Positions 1 to 7,574 of a DNA stretch of 18,608 bases are shown piece by piece. The position numbers and the translations under genes were made by a program. The notes beneath the pieces were generated by a model. That model made no database searches and was not told the origin of the DNA. It worked only from the letters and a program-made list of their open reading frames with translations. Source of the stretch: Lachnospiraceae bacterium (GTDB lineage Bacteria > Bacillota > Clostridia > Lachnospirales > Lachnospiraceae); assembly GCA_900766925.1 (NCBI GenBank), contig CAAFXG010000609.1:1-18608 (forward strand), written 5' to 3'. Numbering within the stretch: the first letter of the stretch is position 1; each line of letters starts with the position of its first letter.

Positions 1-121
1 CAACGTTAGTAACAGTACCGCCAGCTTTTTCGATAATAGCTTTTGCTTTCTCTACAGCTGCTGTTCTAGCGTCATCATCGATCTTTGCACTAACAACCAA
101 CGCTAATTCATACTTGTTCAT
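1..121 (-). CDS. rpsF: Ribosomal protein bS6, 5' part only
   Basis: The first 40 codons are present; the rest lies left of the window. The reading begins MNKYELALVVSAKIDDD and continues through AIIEKAGGTVTNV, which matches the N-terminal beta strand and first helix of bS6, the 30S platform protein that binds 16S rRNA together with bS18. The ATG at 119-121 follows a strong AAGGAGGTG Shine-Dalgarno at 130-138 (seen in reverse complement). In Firmicutes this gene usually heads an rpsF-ssb-rpsR operon; those partners would be outside the window. A promoter and a leader hairpin lie upstream. Identification is confident despite truncation by the window edge. Confidence 0.93.
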   Translation of the reverse strand, partial: MNKYELALVVSAKIDDDARTAAVEKAKAIIEKAGGTVTNV

Positions 122-152
122 GTTATTGCACCTCCTTATGGTCTAATGGCCC

Positions 153-165
153 CCGGAAACTCCGG
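153..165 (-). promoter_or_regulatory. Hairpin in the rpsF leader, candidate autoregulatory site
   Basis: A perfect 5-bp stem CCGGA/TCCGG closes a 3-base loop, about 15 bases before the rpsF Shine-Dalgarno, flanked by G/C-rich bases. bS6 with bS18 is known to bind leader RNAs of rpsF in many bacteria, and this hairpin is in the right place. I cannot fold or align it to the published S6:S18 motif, so the role is inference. Confidence 0.35.
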
Positions 166-202
166 AAGCAAGGAATATATAAAAAATATATCACAGAGTT
201 AG

Positions 203-231
203 ATATTACCATAGCAAGCCAAATATAGCAA
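203..231 (-). promoter_or_regulatory. Promoter of rpsF
   Basis: On the minus strand a TTGCTA -35 element (226-231) is followed after exactly 17 bases by a TAATAT -10 element (203-208), leaving a leader of roughly 75 bases before the rpsF start. It sits just behind the permease stop. No clear stem-loop terminator is visible between the permease and this promoter, so some read-through from the Bce module is possible. Confidence 0.6.
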
Positions 232-242
232 GCATTTTTTTC

Positions 243-2297
243 TCATTCACTGATAATTTTCCTGCAACATACATAGGTAATCCAGAAATAGATACCATAT
301 ATACCAAGTATGATGGCACCTGAAATCAGCATTGTGTTTAGCATACCGCTTTTGCCGAATACAGACAGGATAAAGTTAGCCGTCTGCATACCGAATATTG
401 AATGAATTACACCAACCATAAGCGGTAATCCAAAAAACACACCACACTGTGCAAGCAGAGAACGACTTATCTGTCTCTCATCCACACCAATACGTCTTAA
501 TATCTGATACTTTTCTCTATTGTCAGTCGCCTCGGAAAGCTCCTTTAATGCAAGTATCGCACCACTCGAAATAAGAAATACTATTCCAAGGTATGAGCCA
601 AGGAAAACAACCATAGCTGACATTCCCATACTAATGTCATAGATATGATTCCTTGTATTACACATAATATCTGTATAATATGTTACCGTTCCGTCCCCCT
701 CTTCAGTAATATAAAGATTACCACTGTTCTCCGTTTCTTCACCGGATATCTCGAAATATAAATCTAAATCAGCAATTTTCTTATCCATTTCACGTCTTGA
801 AGCTTTATCTGCAGCAACATAGTCAGCACACACAAACCTCATATTGGCACTGAGCTCAGAAAAATCTGCATCATCAGGAAATACAGCAAGTCCAATATTT
901 GATTCTGACTCACTCATTTCAACAAATCCCTTTACACATTTTGAATACGCAGGAGTATATTGCTTATTTCCAAGAGTCAGCACTGTACCATTTTTAAGAC
1001 CTGCATCAAGAAGCCCCATCGTCTCAAAATAATCAGCGACAACCGCATACTCATTATCACCTAATTCAATTTTCTTATTGCCAAATGCTTCGGCGACCAT
1101 ATTGTATTCTGATAATTTAATACAAGGAATCCACACATCATACATCCCCGCATCACCATCATCAACAAATTTGCTTATTGTCACTTTTTCGCTGTCATAT
1201 ATACCATACTCGATAATATCCTTCAATTCGTCAACCGGCAACCCTCTTGATATAAGCATATCCGTCATATTCATTCCATCTATCTGACCGCACCACATCT
1301 CAAACTGTATATCCATAGGAACAAGATATCTCATATTCTCGTCCAGGGAACGCTTAATTGATACCGCAGAGCTCAGTATACAAATGCAGAAGAACAAAAG
1401 CAGACAGATAATTCCACTTGAGAATACCGTGGTATTTACCCTGCTCGACAGCTCTTTTGTACTAAACGAATTAAGTCCCCTGAAATAAAATTGTTTATTT
1501 TTCTTGACAAATAATAATATTAATCCCGAAAGTGACCAGAATAAAAGGAAGGTTCCAATTATTCCCTTTATAATCTCAATACCAAGCTGCGAAAAATTAG
1601 TTATGGTTCTCACACCGGCTGTAACCTTATAATAAGCAGTTCCAAGCAAACATACAGCCACAACAAAAGCGATAATACAGAGAAGCGGATTCTTGGCAAA
1701 ATTCTTCTGACTCTTCTTTGCTGATTGAATCAGATTAATAAGCTTTGACTTACCGACAACAATCAAATCAAGGACAATAACAAATGCATACATTACCAAA
1801 AAGTAGGTTAAGGTCTTTGCAACTGCACCTTTAGAAAGCTGAAACTGAAACCGGCTCATATCAGCTTCAAACAAATCCACTATCACAATACTCATTCCCT
1901 GAGACGCAAGTATTCCTAGTGCAAGGCCTGCAATAAGTGAAATGATTCCAATAATAATTGTCTCAAAAATAAGTATTAAGGATATTTTCCCCTTACCCAT
2001 TCCAAGGACGAGGTATGTTCCAAATTCCTTTTTACGCCTCTTCATAAGAAATGTGTTGGCATATACAATCAGAAATCCAAGCACAAACGCAACAAACACA
2101 CTTACAATCGGCATAAACCCGAGCATATCCTGAATTATTTCCCTGGTATCCGATGCTATATATAAGAGCACACTCTGATCCTCAATCGAATTAAATACAT
2201 AGAATATTCCCACACCCAAAATAAGAGTTGTAAAATATATAACATAATCCTTAATACTTTTTCTTATATTCCTTAGAGATAATTTAAAGAGCATCAT
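243..2297 (-). CDS. Bce-type ABC transporter permease (FtsX family)
   Basis: A 684-residue membrane protein with the BceB/VraG layout: one N-terminal membrane segment (about 17-36), three more to about residue 180, further pairs near 205-225, 245-265 and 293-313, a very large extracellular region (about 315-560), then three C-terminal segments. FtsX-type domains flank the loop. BceB-type permeases, together with their ATPase, free cell-wall targets such as lipid II or undecaprenyl phosphates from peptide antibiotics and also signal to the partner kinase; the extracellular region decides specificity. The ATG at 2295-2297 has AGGAGG 8 bases upstream, and the gene overlaps the ATPase gene by 14 bases, so the two are translationally coupled. 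The exact antibiotic cannot be read from sequence. Confidence 0.9.
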   Translation of the reverse strand: MMLFKLSLRNIRKSIKDYVIYFTTLILGVGIFYVFNSIEDQSVLLYIASDTREIIQDMLGFMPIVSVFVAFVLGFLIVYANTFLMKRRKKEFGTYLVLGMGKGKISLILIFETIIIGIISLIAGLALGILASQGMSIVIVDLFEADMSRFQFQLSKGAVAKTLTYFLVMYAFVIVLDLIVVGKSKLINLIQSAKKSQKNFAKNPLLCIIAFVVAVCLLGTAYYKVTAGVRTITNFSQLGIEIIKGIIGTFLLFWSLSGLILLFVKKNKQFYFRGLNSFSTKELSSRVNTTVFSSGIICLLLFFCICILSSAVSIKRSLDENMRYLVPMDIQFEMWCGQIDGMNMTDMLISRGLPVDELKDIIEYGIYDSEKVTISKFVDDGDAGMYDVWIPCIKLSEYNMVAEAFGNKKIELGDNEYAVVADYFETMGLLDAGLKNGTVLTLGNKQYTPAYSKCVKGFVEMSESESNIGLAVFPDDADFSELSANMRFVCADYVAADKASRREMDKKIADLDLYFEISGEETENSGNLYITEEGDGTVTYYTDIMCNTRNHIYDISMGMSAMVVFLGSYLGIVFLISSGAILALKELSEATDNREKYQILRRIGVDERQISRSLLAQCGVFFGLPLMVGVIHSIFGMQTANFILSVFGKSGMLNTMLISGAIILGIYGIYFWITYVCCRKIISE

Positions 2298-3051
2298 TCA
2301 AACTACCTCCTAACACGGTTACAACCTCTATAATTTTGTCAAAGAACTGTTTCCTGGTATCATTTCCCTTTCTGATTTCATTAAAGATTTTTCCATCCTT
2401 AATAAATATAACTCTGCCGGCATAGCTTGCAGTAAACGCATCATGTGTTACCATAAGTATTGTCGCTTCAAGCTCACAATTCATCTTTTCCATGCTCTCA
2501 AGCAGGTATCTTGATGACTTTGAATCAAGAGCCCCTGTCGGCTCATCGGCAAGCACCAGCTTAGGACTAGTTACAAGAGCCCTTGCAGCGGCAACTCTCT
2601 GCTTCTGTCCGCCACTCATCTGATATGTGTACTTATTCATTACATCAGTAATATCAAGCTTATCTGCCATCTCCATCACAAGCTTCTCAATTTCCTTCGC
2701 AGATACATTTTGAATAGAAAGTGCAAGTGCAATATTTTCATACGCTGTCAGTGTATCAAGCAAATTGAAATCCTGAAAGATAAAACCTAATTCTTCTCTG
2801 CGGAATCTGTTAAGTGCATTGCCCTTCATCATTGTAATATCCTGACCACCGACTAATATATGTCCTGCAGTAACTCTGTCAATTGTGGAAATACAGTTAA
2901 GAAGCGTAGTCTTACCTGAACCGGAAGCGCCCATTATCCCAACAAACTCACCCTTGTCTACCGAAAACGAAATCTTATCAACCGCCTTTGTAAGATTCGT
3001 CTTATTACCATAATATTTCTCCACATTATCTAACTTCAAAATTTCACTCAT
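2284..3051 (-). CDS. Bce-type ABC transporter ATP-binding protein
   Basis: A 255-residue ABC ATPase of the MacB/LolD/BceA class. Visible motifs are Walker A GASGSGKT (41-48), the Q-loop Gln93, the signature MSGGQ (145-149), Walker B LVLADEP with Asp169/Glu170, the D-loop GALD and the H-loop His203 in VTHD. It energises the FtsX-type permease encoded immediately downstream in a peptide-antibiotic detoxification complex. GAGGAG lies 7 bases before the ATG. The 119-base gap upstream holds a promoter and a BceR-type operator, so the transporter pair can be induced separately from the two-component genes in front of it. Confidence 0.93.
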   Translation of the reverse strand: MSEILKLDNVEKYYGNKTNLTKAVDKISFSVDKGEFVGIMGASGSGKTTLLNCISTIDRVTAGHILVGGQDITMMKGNALNRFRREELGFIFQDFNLLDTLTAYENIALALSIQNVSAKEIEKLVMEMADKLDITDVMNKYTYQMSGGQKQRVAAARALVTSPKLVLADEPTGALDSKSSRYLLESMEKMNCELEATILMVTHDAFTASYAGRVIFIKDGKIFNEIRKGNDTRKQFFDKIIEVVTVLGGSLNDAL

Positions 3052-3097
3052 GTGCGTTCTCCTCTTTAAATATTCATGAATTGGTTTTTATGGATAA

Positions 3098-3126
3098 ATT
3101 ATATGATAGAACGCATCTTCGTTCCA
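3098..3126 (-). promoter_or_regulatory. Activator-dependent promoter of the Bce transporter genes
   Basis: On the minus strand a consensus TATAAT (3098-3103) is preceded after 17 bases by a very poor -35, TGGAAC (3121-3126). A perfect -10 with a weak -35 fits a promoter that needs an activator. The operator at 3148-3161 lies about 60 bases upstream of the expected start point, as in Bce-type systems. Placement is by eye. Confidence 0.55.
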
Positions 3127-3134
3127 TAGATTAG

Positions 3135-3161
3135 GGTTACAGAAAGGTTACAATTTTGTAA
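3135..3161 (-). promoter_or_regulatory. BceR-type operator with 11-bp spaced repeats
   Basis: The sequence TTACAATTTTGTAA (3148-3161) is a perfect inverted repeat of the form TNACA-N4-TGTAA, the binding site known for BceR-like regulators. One of its half sites also belongs to a direct repeat: GGTTACA occurs at 3135-3141 and at 3146-3152, exactly 11 bp apart, the spacing typical of OmpR/PhoB-family regulators that bind one face of the helix. It lies between the kinase stop and the transporter start, upstream of the weak -35 element. Confidence 0.75.
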
Positions 3162-3170
3162 GGTTAGCAT

Positions 3171-4226
3171 TTATAAATCATAATATTTATCTGTTCCAAA
3201 GCTTATTTTGATGCGGGTGTACTCTCCCTGAACGGATTCGGCTGTAATTATGTGTCCCAGCTTATTACATAGTTTCCGACATATATACAGCCCCATTCCC
3301 GTTGAAGCAGCCCGCTTTCTTCCGTTTTCGCCGGTAAAGGTTTTATCAAATATTCTCGGTAAATCATTTTGTGATATTCCAATTCCGTTATCTTCTATAA
3401 CAAGGGTATGTACATCTGATTCTATATGATGCTCCCCACGCTGTAACACTTCACTGCTTATGTCATTATTATCAAGATAAAATCTGATTTTAGGTTGCTT
3501 TTCGCTGTCAACATACTTAATACTGTTATTTACTATCTGCCCAAGCATGAATTCAAGCCACTTTGCATCCGTCCTAACACCTATATTAAGGTTATTTTTT
3601 TCTATGGAGATTTTGTTTCCAAGCAATAATTCCTTGTGCTCCATTATGCATTTGTTAACTATACTCTCCAGCTTGCACTCCTTAAGCATATAATCCTTCT
3701 CAGGTGCATCTGCCCGTGCATAAAAAAGTATCTGTTCCACATAATTTTCGAGCCTGTCAATCTGCGCCTTCTGTTTCTTTGGATCAGTATTCCCATTATA
3801 ATTCATTAAAGATAATGCTGATATTGGGCGTTTTATCTCATGAATCCAGCTCTCAACATATTCCTTAAATTCATTTACAGCCTGCTCCTGTATTGTAATA
3901 TGCTCCTTCATGGACTTATCTGTCTCATACAGTGCACCAAGCATTATCCGAGCCTCTTCAAAATCTGCGCGAATATCCATATCCGTAATAAGATATTTCT
4001 GGTCCAGCGCATCTAAGGTTTCCGTAAATTCCTTATAGAATTTGTTTCTTTTGCAATAGTCCAAAGCCAAATCAATTGTCGCTAAAGCTAAGATGAGAAT
4101 AGCCAATGCAAGCATATACTGTTTATCAGCCTTAAATGCCACTCCCATCAAGAACACTGTAATAATAATAAATACGGTTGCGGCAAGAGTCGAAGTTTTT
4201 TCTTTCAGATATGCGCCAAATTTCAT
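3171..4226 (-). CDS. BceS-like intramembrane-sensing histidine kinase
   Basis: A 351-residue kinase with two N-terminal membrane helices (about 13-30 and 37-56) joined by only a few external residues, so it has no real sensory domain. This is the hallmark of BceS-type kinases that sense through their cognate transporter. The phosphoacceptor is His129 in WIHEIKRP; the N-box has Asn234, the G1 box DNGIGI is at 279-284 and G2 GMGLY at 310-314. The ATG at 4224-4226 has GAGAGG 6 bases upstream. It follows the response regulator gene by 30 bases and precedes the transporter pair, giving the order regulator-kinase-ATPase-permease on one strand. Confidence 0.92.
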   Translation of the reverse strand: MKFGAYLKEKTSTLAATVFIIITVFLMGVAFKADKQYMLALAILILALATIDLALDYCKRNKFYKEFTETLDALDQKYLITDMDIRADFEEARIMLGALYETDKSMKEHITIQEQAVNEFKEYVESWIHEIKRPISALSLMNYNGNTDPKKQKAQIDRLENYVEQILFYARADAPEKDYMLKECKLESIVNKCIMEHKELLLGNKISIEKNNLNIGVRTDAKWLEFMLGQIVNNSIKYVDSEKQPKIRFYLDNNDISSEVLQRGEHHIESDVHTLVIEDNGIGISQNDLPRIFDKTFTGENGRKRAASTGMGLYICRKLCNKLGHIITAESVQGEYTRIKISFGTDKYYDL

Positions 4227-4256
4227 TTTTGCCTCTCTTCCATGGCAGTCATATTT

Positions 4257-4934
4257 TTATTCCAAAATATACCCCTGCCCACGCTTAGTTTTTATAAGAT
4301 TATCGAATCCAAGCTCCTCAAGCTTTTTTCTGACACGATTGATATTAACCGTAAGGGTATTATCATCCACAAATTCCTGAGAATCCCAGAGGTAGCTGAT
4401 TAATTCTTCCCTTGATACAATTTTTCCCCTGTTCGTCATCATATACGAAATAATCCCAAGCTCATTTTTGGTAAGCTCTAAAGCCATATTACGTGTTTTC
4501 ATTTCACTTCTTGCCAGGTCGATAGTGAGTTCGCCGTGCGAAAGTATTTTGTCGGTCTCACCTTTACCCAGACGTTTAAAAACAGCTTCAATATGCAACA
4601 GCAGTATAGACGGATTATAGGGCTTTGTCACATAGTCATCAGCTCCAAAGCTCATGCAAAGCACCTCATCCATCTCGGTATTCCTACTTGTAACCATTAT
4701 AACAGGCACCTCAGATTCTTTTCGAAAAGCTTTAAGAAGGCTTGCTCCGTCTATTTCCGGCAGCGTTATATCAAGTAAAACCATGTCCGGGTTAAAAGCA
4801 AGCATATCCTCACATGCATTGGAAAAATCAGTAAGATAGTCTGCTTCATATCCATTCCGTTCCAGAAGAGTTTTCAGCCCACTTCTAAGCTCTTCATCAT
4901 CTTCTATTATTAATATTCTTCTCAAAATAATCAC
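4257..4934 (-). CDS. BceR-like response regulator (OmpR family)
   Basis: About 225 residues: a receiver domain (acidic pocket EDD at 11-13, phosphoacceptor Asp55 in LLDITLP, Thr82 and Lys104 in VTKPY) followed by an OmpR/PhoB winged helix (about 130-225, ending TKRGQGYILE). It should be phosphorylated by the adjacent kinase and bind the TTACA-N4-TGTAA site before the transporter genes. The start is uncertain. I give the GTG at 4932-4934, but a TTG at 4923-4925, which gives MRRILIIEDD, has GGGGTGAT 4 bases upstream and matches family N-termini well. No ATG is available in frame nearby. Confidence 0.92.
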   Translation of the reverse strand: MIILRRILIIEDDEELRSGLKTLLERNGYEADYLTDFSNACEDMLAFNPDMVLLDITLPEIDGASLLKAFRKESEVPVIMVTSRNTEMDEVLCMSFGADDYVTKPYNPSILLLHIEAVFKRLGKGETDKILSHGELTIDLARSEMKTRNMALELTKNELGIISYMMTNRGKIVSREELISYLWDSQEFVDDNTLTVNINRVRKKLEELGFDNLIKTKRGQGYILE

Positions 4935-4967
4935 CCCACATCCCCATTTAAGTGTTCTGCAAATAAA

Positions 4968-5735
4968 TTATAAATATGTTACCGCCATTATGGCAAGTCC
5001 AAGAACAACCAGAACTATACCCGTAACACGGTTAAGAGTAATCGCACTGGCCTTATTTGCAAACTTTGCTGCAATTCTTGCCCAGACAAGCGTTGATAAC
5101 ACACAGAACAAAAGACACCACATATCCGGCATTCCACCAATTACAAAATGGCTTACAGAACCTGTAAATGCGGTAAAGGCCATAATAAATACACTGGTTC
5201 CAACTGCAGTTTTAAGCTCGTATCCAAGCACGGAGGTAAGTATAAGGAGCATCATCATTCCGCCGCCAGCCCCGATAAAACCACATATAAACCCTATTAC
5301 CATTCCGCAAAGCAGGGATTGTCTGATTCTTTTTTGAGGCGAAACTGCCTCCATGCTCTCCTTAGTTGTCATAACAGGTTTAACAATAAATTTAACCCCC
5401 AGCAAAAATGTCATGAAAACAGAAAAGCTCCCCATTGTCTTGTTAGGCACCAGACTTGCAACATAGCTTCCAACAAGTGTAAATGCCAAAACTGCAAACA
5501 TCATTACCAGACCATTTTTAACATCAAGATTCTTGTTTTTCTTATATGTGTATGCGCTTATTGCACTTGCCAAAACATCACTTGCAAGGGCAATTCCAAC
5601 GGCCTCATATGCCGGCATGCCAAGAAAGGTTATAAGCATAGGACTAACCACAGCCGCTGCGCTCATACCTGCAAAGCCCGTCCCAAGTCCCGCTCCAAGA
5701 CCGGCAAAAAAACATACAATAAATTTCAAAATCAT
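4968..5735 (-). CDS. TauE/SafE family membrane permease
   Basis: A 255-residue, very hydrophobic protein with the two-repeat TauE/SafE (DUF81, YfcA-like) pattern: an N-terminal glycine-rich repeat (AGLGAGLGTGFAGMS, about 11-25) and a second copy (GFICGFIGAGGGMMML, about 148-163), with about eight membrane helices. Family members are proposed to export sulfite, sulfoacetate or other organosulfur anions, but most are uncharacterised, and no substrate can be assigned. The ATG has GGGAGTG upstream and a good promoter at 5774-5802. Only 33 bases separate its stop from the response regulator and no terminator is visible there, so it may be the first gene of the Bce transcript. Confidence 0.85.
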   Translation of the reverse strand: MILKFIVCFFAGLGAGLGTGFAGMSAAAVVSPMLITFLGMPAYEAVGIALASDVLASAISAYTYKKNKNLDVKNGLVMMFAVLAFTLVGSYVASLVPNKTMGSFSVFMTFLLGVKFIVKPVMTTKESMEAVSPQKRIRQSLLCGMVIGFICGFIGAGGGMMMLLILTSVLGYELKTAVGTSVFIMAFTAFTGSVSHFVIGGMPDMWCLLFCVLSTLVWARIAAKFANKASAITLNRVTGIVLVVLGLAIMAVTYL

Positions 5736-5773
5736 TTTGTCACTCCCAATCTTAATCTATCGTTTTATCATAT

Positions 5774-5802
5774 ATAATAGAATGCCCCACAAAATAGGTC
5801 AA
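5774..5802 (-). promoter_or_regulatory. Leftward promoter of the TauE/SafE gene (and probably the Bce regulators)
   Basis: On the minus strand TTGACC (5797-5802), a 17-base spacer, then TATTAT (5774-5779). The -35 element is only 8 bases from the -35 of the divergent PAP2 promoter, so the two RNA polymerase sites are back to back. Confidence 0.7.
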
Positions 5803-5804
5803 CA

Positions 5805-5823
5805 GATAGCTTGTTACGCTATC
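5805..5823. promoter_or_regulatory. Inverted repeat between divergent promoters
   Basis: GATAGC and GCTATC flank 7 bases, forming a perfect 6-bp inverted repeat that encloses the -35 element of the rightward promoter and lies 2 bases from the leftward -35. The position suits an operator, though a chance short palindrome cannot be excluded. Confidence 0.35.
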
Positions 5824-5839
5824 CTTCTTATGATATAAT
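5811..5839 (+). promoter_or_regulatory. Rightward promoter of the PAP2 gene
   Basis: TTGTTA (5811-5816), a 17-base spacer and a perfect TATAAT (5834-5839), about 38 bases before the PAP2 start codon. Confidence 0.7.
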
Positions 5840-5876
5840 ATGAAGCGCGCACTTAATTCAAAAGAAAGGTTTTTAT

Positions 5877-6527
5877 ATGAACATAAGACAATTAATCCAT
5901 AAGTATTCCCATGTGTGGACACTACTGTACATCCTGATTTATATGCCGTGGTTTGCATGGCTCGAAAAAAAGGTCACAACCGATTTCCATGAAATTCATA
6001 TGCCTCTGGATGATGTAATACCATTTTGTGAATACTTTATCATACCGTATCTTCTATGGTTTTTCTTTGTTGCCGCTACAATAATATATATATTTATCTA
6101 TTCTAAGGACGAATACTACCACGCCTGCGCATTTTTATTTATTGGAATGACCATATTCCTAATCATATGCACCGTCTGGCCTAATGGTTTAAACCTGCGT
6201 CAGGATATTTCCTATAAGGATAATATATTTGCTAATGCCGTAAGAATTTTGTACCGGACCGACACAAGCACGAATGTATTTCCCAGCATCCATGTATTTA
6301 ATTCAATTGGCTGCTGCATAGCACTGTTTAAGAGCAAGGGGTTTAAAGGTCATAACATAATTAAAACCTTCGTTGCAATACTTACGGTTTTAATCATACT
6401 CTCAACAATGTTTCTTAAACAACATTCAGTGGTGGATGTTATTGGCGGAATAGCTTTAGGCGGAATTATGTACTTGTTGGTATATGTTCCTAACTGGGGT
6501 GGAAAACAAGGGCTGTCGCAACAGTAA
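5877..6527 (+). CDS. PAP2-family membrane phosphatase
   Basis: A 216-residue protein with about six membrane helices. It carries PAP2 (type 2 phosphatidic acid phosphatase) motif 2, PSIH at 136-139, and motif 3 as Ser176...His183...Asp187 (QHSVVD). The Arg that usually follows the motif-3 Ser is Thr here, and the classical KxxxxxxRP motif 1 is not obvious, which places it nearer the PAP2_3/inositol-phosphotransferase-like branch than to undecaprenyl-pyrophosphatase BcrC. It probably hydrolyses a lipid phosphate or pyrophosphate at the membrane. AAGAAAGG lies 7 bases before the ATG. It is the only protein gene on the plus strand. The last codons and stop lie inside a terminator hairpin. Confidence 0.82.
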   Translation: MNIRQLIHKYSHVWTLLYILIYMPWFAWLEKKVTTDFHEIHMPLDDVIPFCEYFIIPYLLWFFFVAATIIYIFIYSKDEYYHACAFLFIGMTIFLIICTVWPNGLNLRQDISYKDNIFANAVRILYRTDTSTNVFPSIHVFNSIGCCIALFKSKGFKGHNIIKTFVAILTVLIILSTMFLKQHSVVDVIGGIALGGIMYLLVYVPNWGGKQGLSQQ

Positions 6528-6545
6528 TGCGACAGCCCCTTATTA
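6510..6545. terminator. Bidirectional terminator between PAP2 and glycosyltransferase genes
   Basis: GGGCTGTCGCA (6510-6520) pairs perfectly with TGCGACAGCCC (6528-6538) around a 7-base loop that contains the PAP2 stop codon. A T-rich tail follows rightward, and TTGTTTT follows on the other strand. It can therefore serve both convergent genes. Confidence 0.85.
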
Positions 6546-6548
6546 TTG

Positions 6549-7568
6549 TTAATTAAATCCAAATATATCCTGCATTATATGATATCCTGTCTTGGAAATA
6601 AATCTTCCCACACTTCCCGGTAAATTCATTCCAATACCAAAAACGGTTGTACGAAGCTTTCGATACAGCTTCTTATCAGTATCCTTCAAATATTGCCATA
6701 ATGCCTTTTTCTTAGCCCAAATCTCCTCATCATTGGACAAAATACACATAATAGATGCTACACACATCATCATATCAAGATACTGTAACAGGAAGCGATA
6801 TAATTGCTTATCCAAATCTTTTTGTTCACTGAAAAACTTAATTAAGGTCTTGTTGATGAAAAGCTGCTGGTCAATTCGGCCAATCATCGTCTGCTCATTT
6901 ACAGACTGACCTTCCCTGCCAATATAATAATGATACAGATTAACATTCAGGTACATCAGCTTCTTAACATGTATCATCGGCTTAAAAAGATAAATATTAT
7001 CTACATAAAAGGTATGCTTAGGCAGTTCCAAACCACACTCACGAAGAAGCTCTGTACGATATATAACAGAATGCATTAGTACATACTGTGTCTTTCTAAA
7101 GTGAATTCTTGCCGAATCCCAGCTAATGATAGTATCCTCCGGCAATGCCTTATCATACTTCATTACACTCTTCTTACGTCGACCAACCTTGTCGTATACA
7201 TAATTGCATAGCAACAAATCAAGCTCAGCTTTTTCTTCATTTACCTTCTTGAGCGTCTTAAGAACCTTCTTAAAAGCACGCTCATCAAGCCAGTCATCGC
7301 TATCCACTACCTTGAAAAACTTACCTGTTGCATGTGCAATACCTGTATTAACAGCATCGCCATGTCCGCCATTTTCCTTATGAACAGCTTTGATAATATC
7401 AGGATATTTTGCCTGATATTCATCTGCAATCGCAGCGGTATTATCCTTAGAGCCGTCATCAACAATGATAATTTCAACATCATCACCACCTACTAACGCA
7501 CTCTCTATACATTTGGCCATATAATCCTGTGAATTGTAACACGGGATTGCTATTGTCAAAATCTTCAT
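6549..7568 (-). CDS. Glycosyltransferase family 2
   Basis: A 339-residue GT-A fold enzyme beginning MKILTIAIPCYNSQDYM, with the nucleotide-sugar binding VDDGS (Asp37/Asp38), GGHGDAVNTG (67-76) and the metal-binding acidic motif VVDSDDW (87-93). The rest, with many aromatic and basic residues, is the variable acceptor domain; no membrane helix is obvious. It should transfer a sugar from a nucleotide donor onto a cell-surface or lipid-linked glycan, but neither donor nor acceptor can be read. The start codon lies 6 bases after the ilvE stop and has no clear Shine-Dalgarno, suggesting translation coupled to ilvE. It ends at a shared bidirectional terminator. Confidence 0.9.
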   Translation of the reverse strand: MKILTIAIPCYNSQDYMAKCIESALVGGDDVEIIIVDDGSKDNTAAIADEYQAKYPDIIKAVHKENGGHGDAVNTGIAHATGKFFKVVDSDDWLDERAFKKVLKTLKKVNEEKAELDLLLCNYVYDKVGRRKKSVMKYDKALPEDTIISWDSARIHFRKTQYVLMHSVIYRTELLRECGLELPKHTFYVDNIYLFKPMIHVKKLMYLNVNLYHYYIGREGQSVNEQTMIGRIDQQLFINKTLIKFFSEQKDLDKQLYRFLLQYLDMMMCVASIMCILSNDEEIWAKKKALWQYLKDTDKKLYRKLRTTVFGIGMNLPGSVGRFISKTGYHIMQDIFGFN

Positions 7569-7574
7569 GCCTAA

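Noticed and set aside
5148..5777. Plus-strand frame of 209 codons opposite the TauE/SafE gene
   Set aside because: Its composition (many Lys, Cys, His and Asn) is that of an antisense shadow, whereas the opposite strand encodes a clear membrane protein with promoter and ribosome site.
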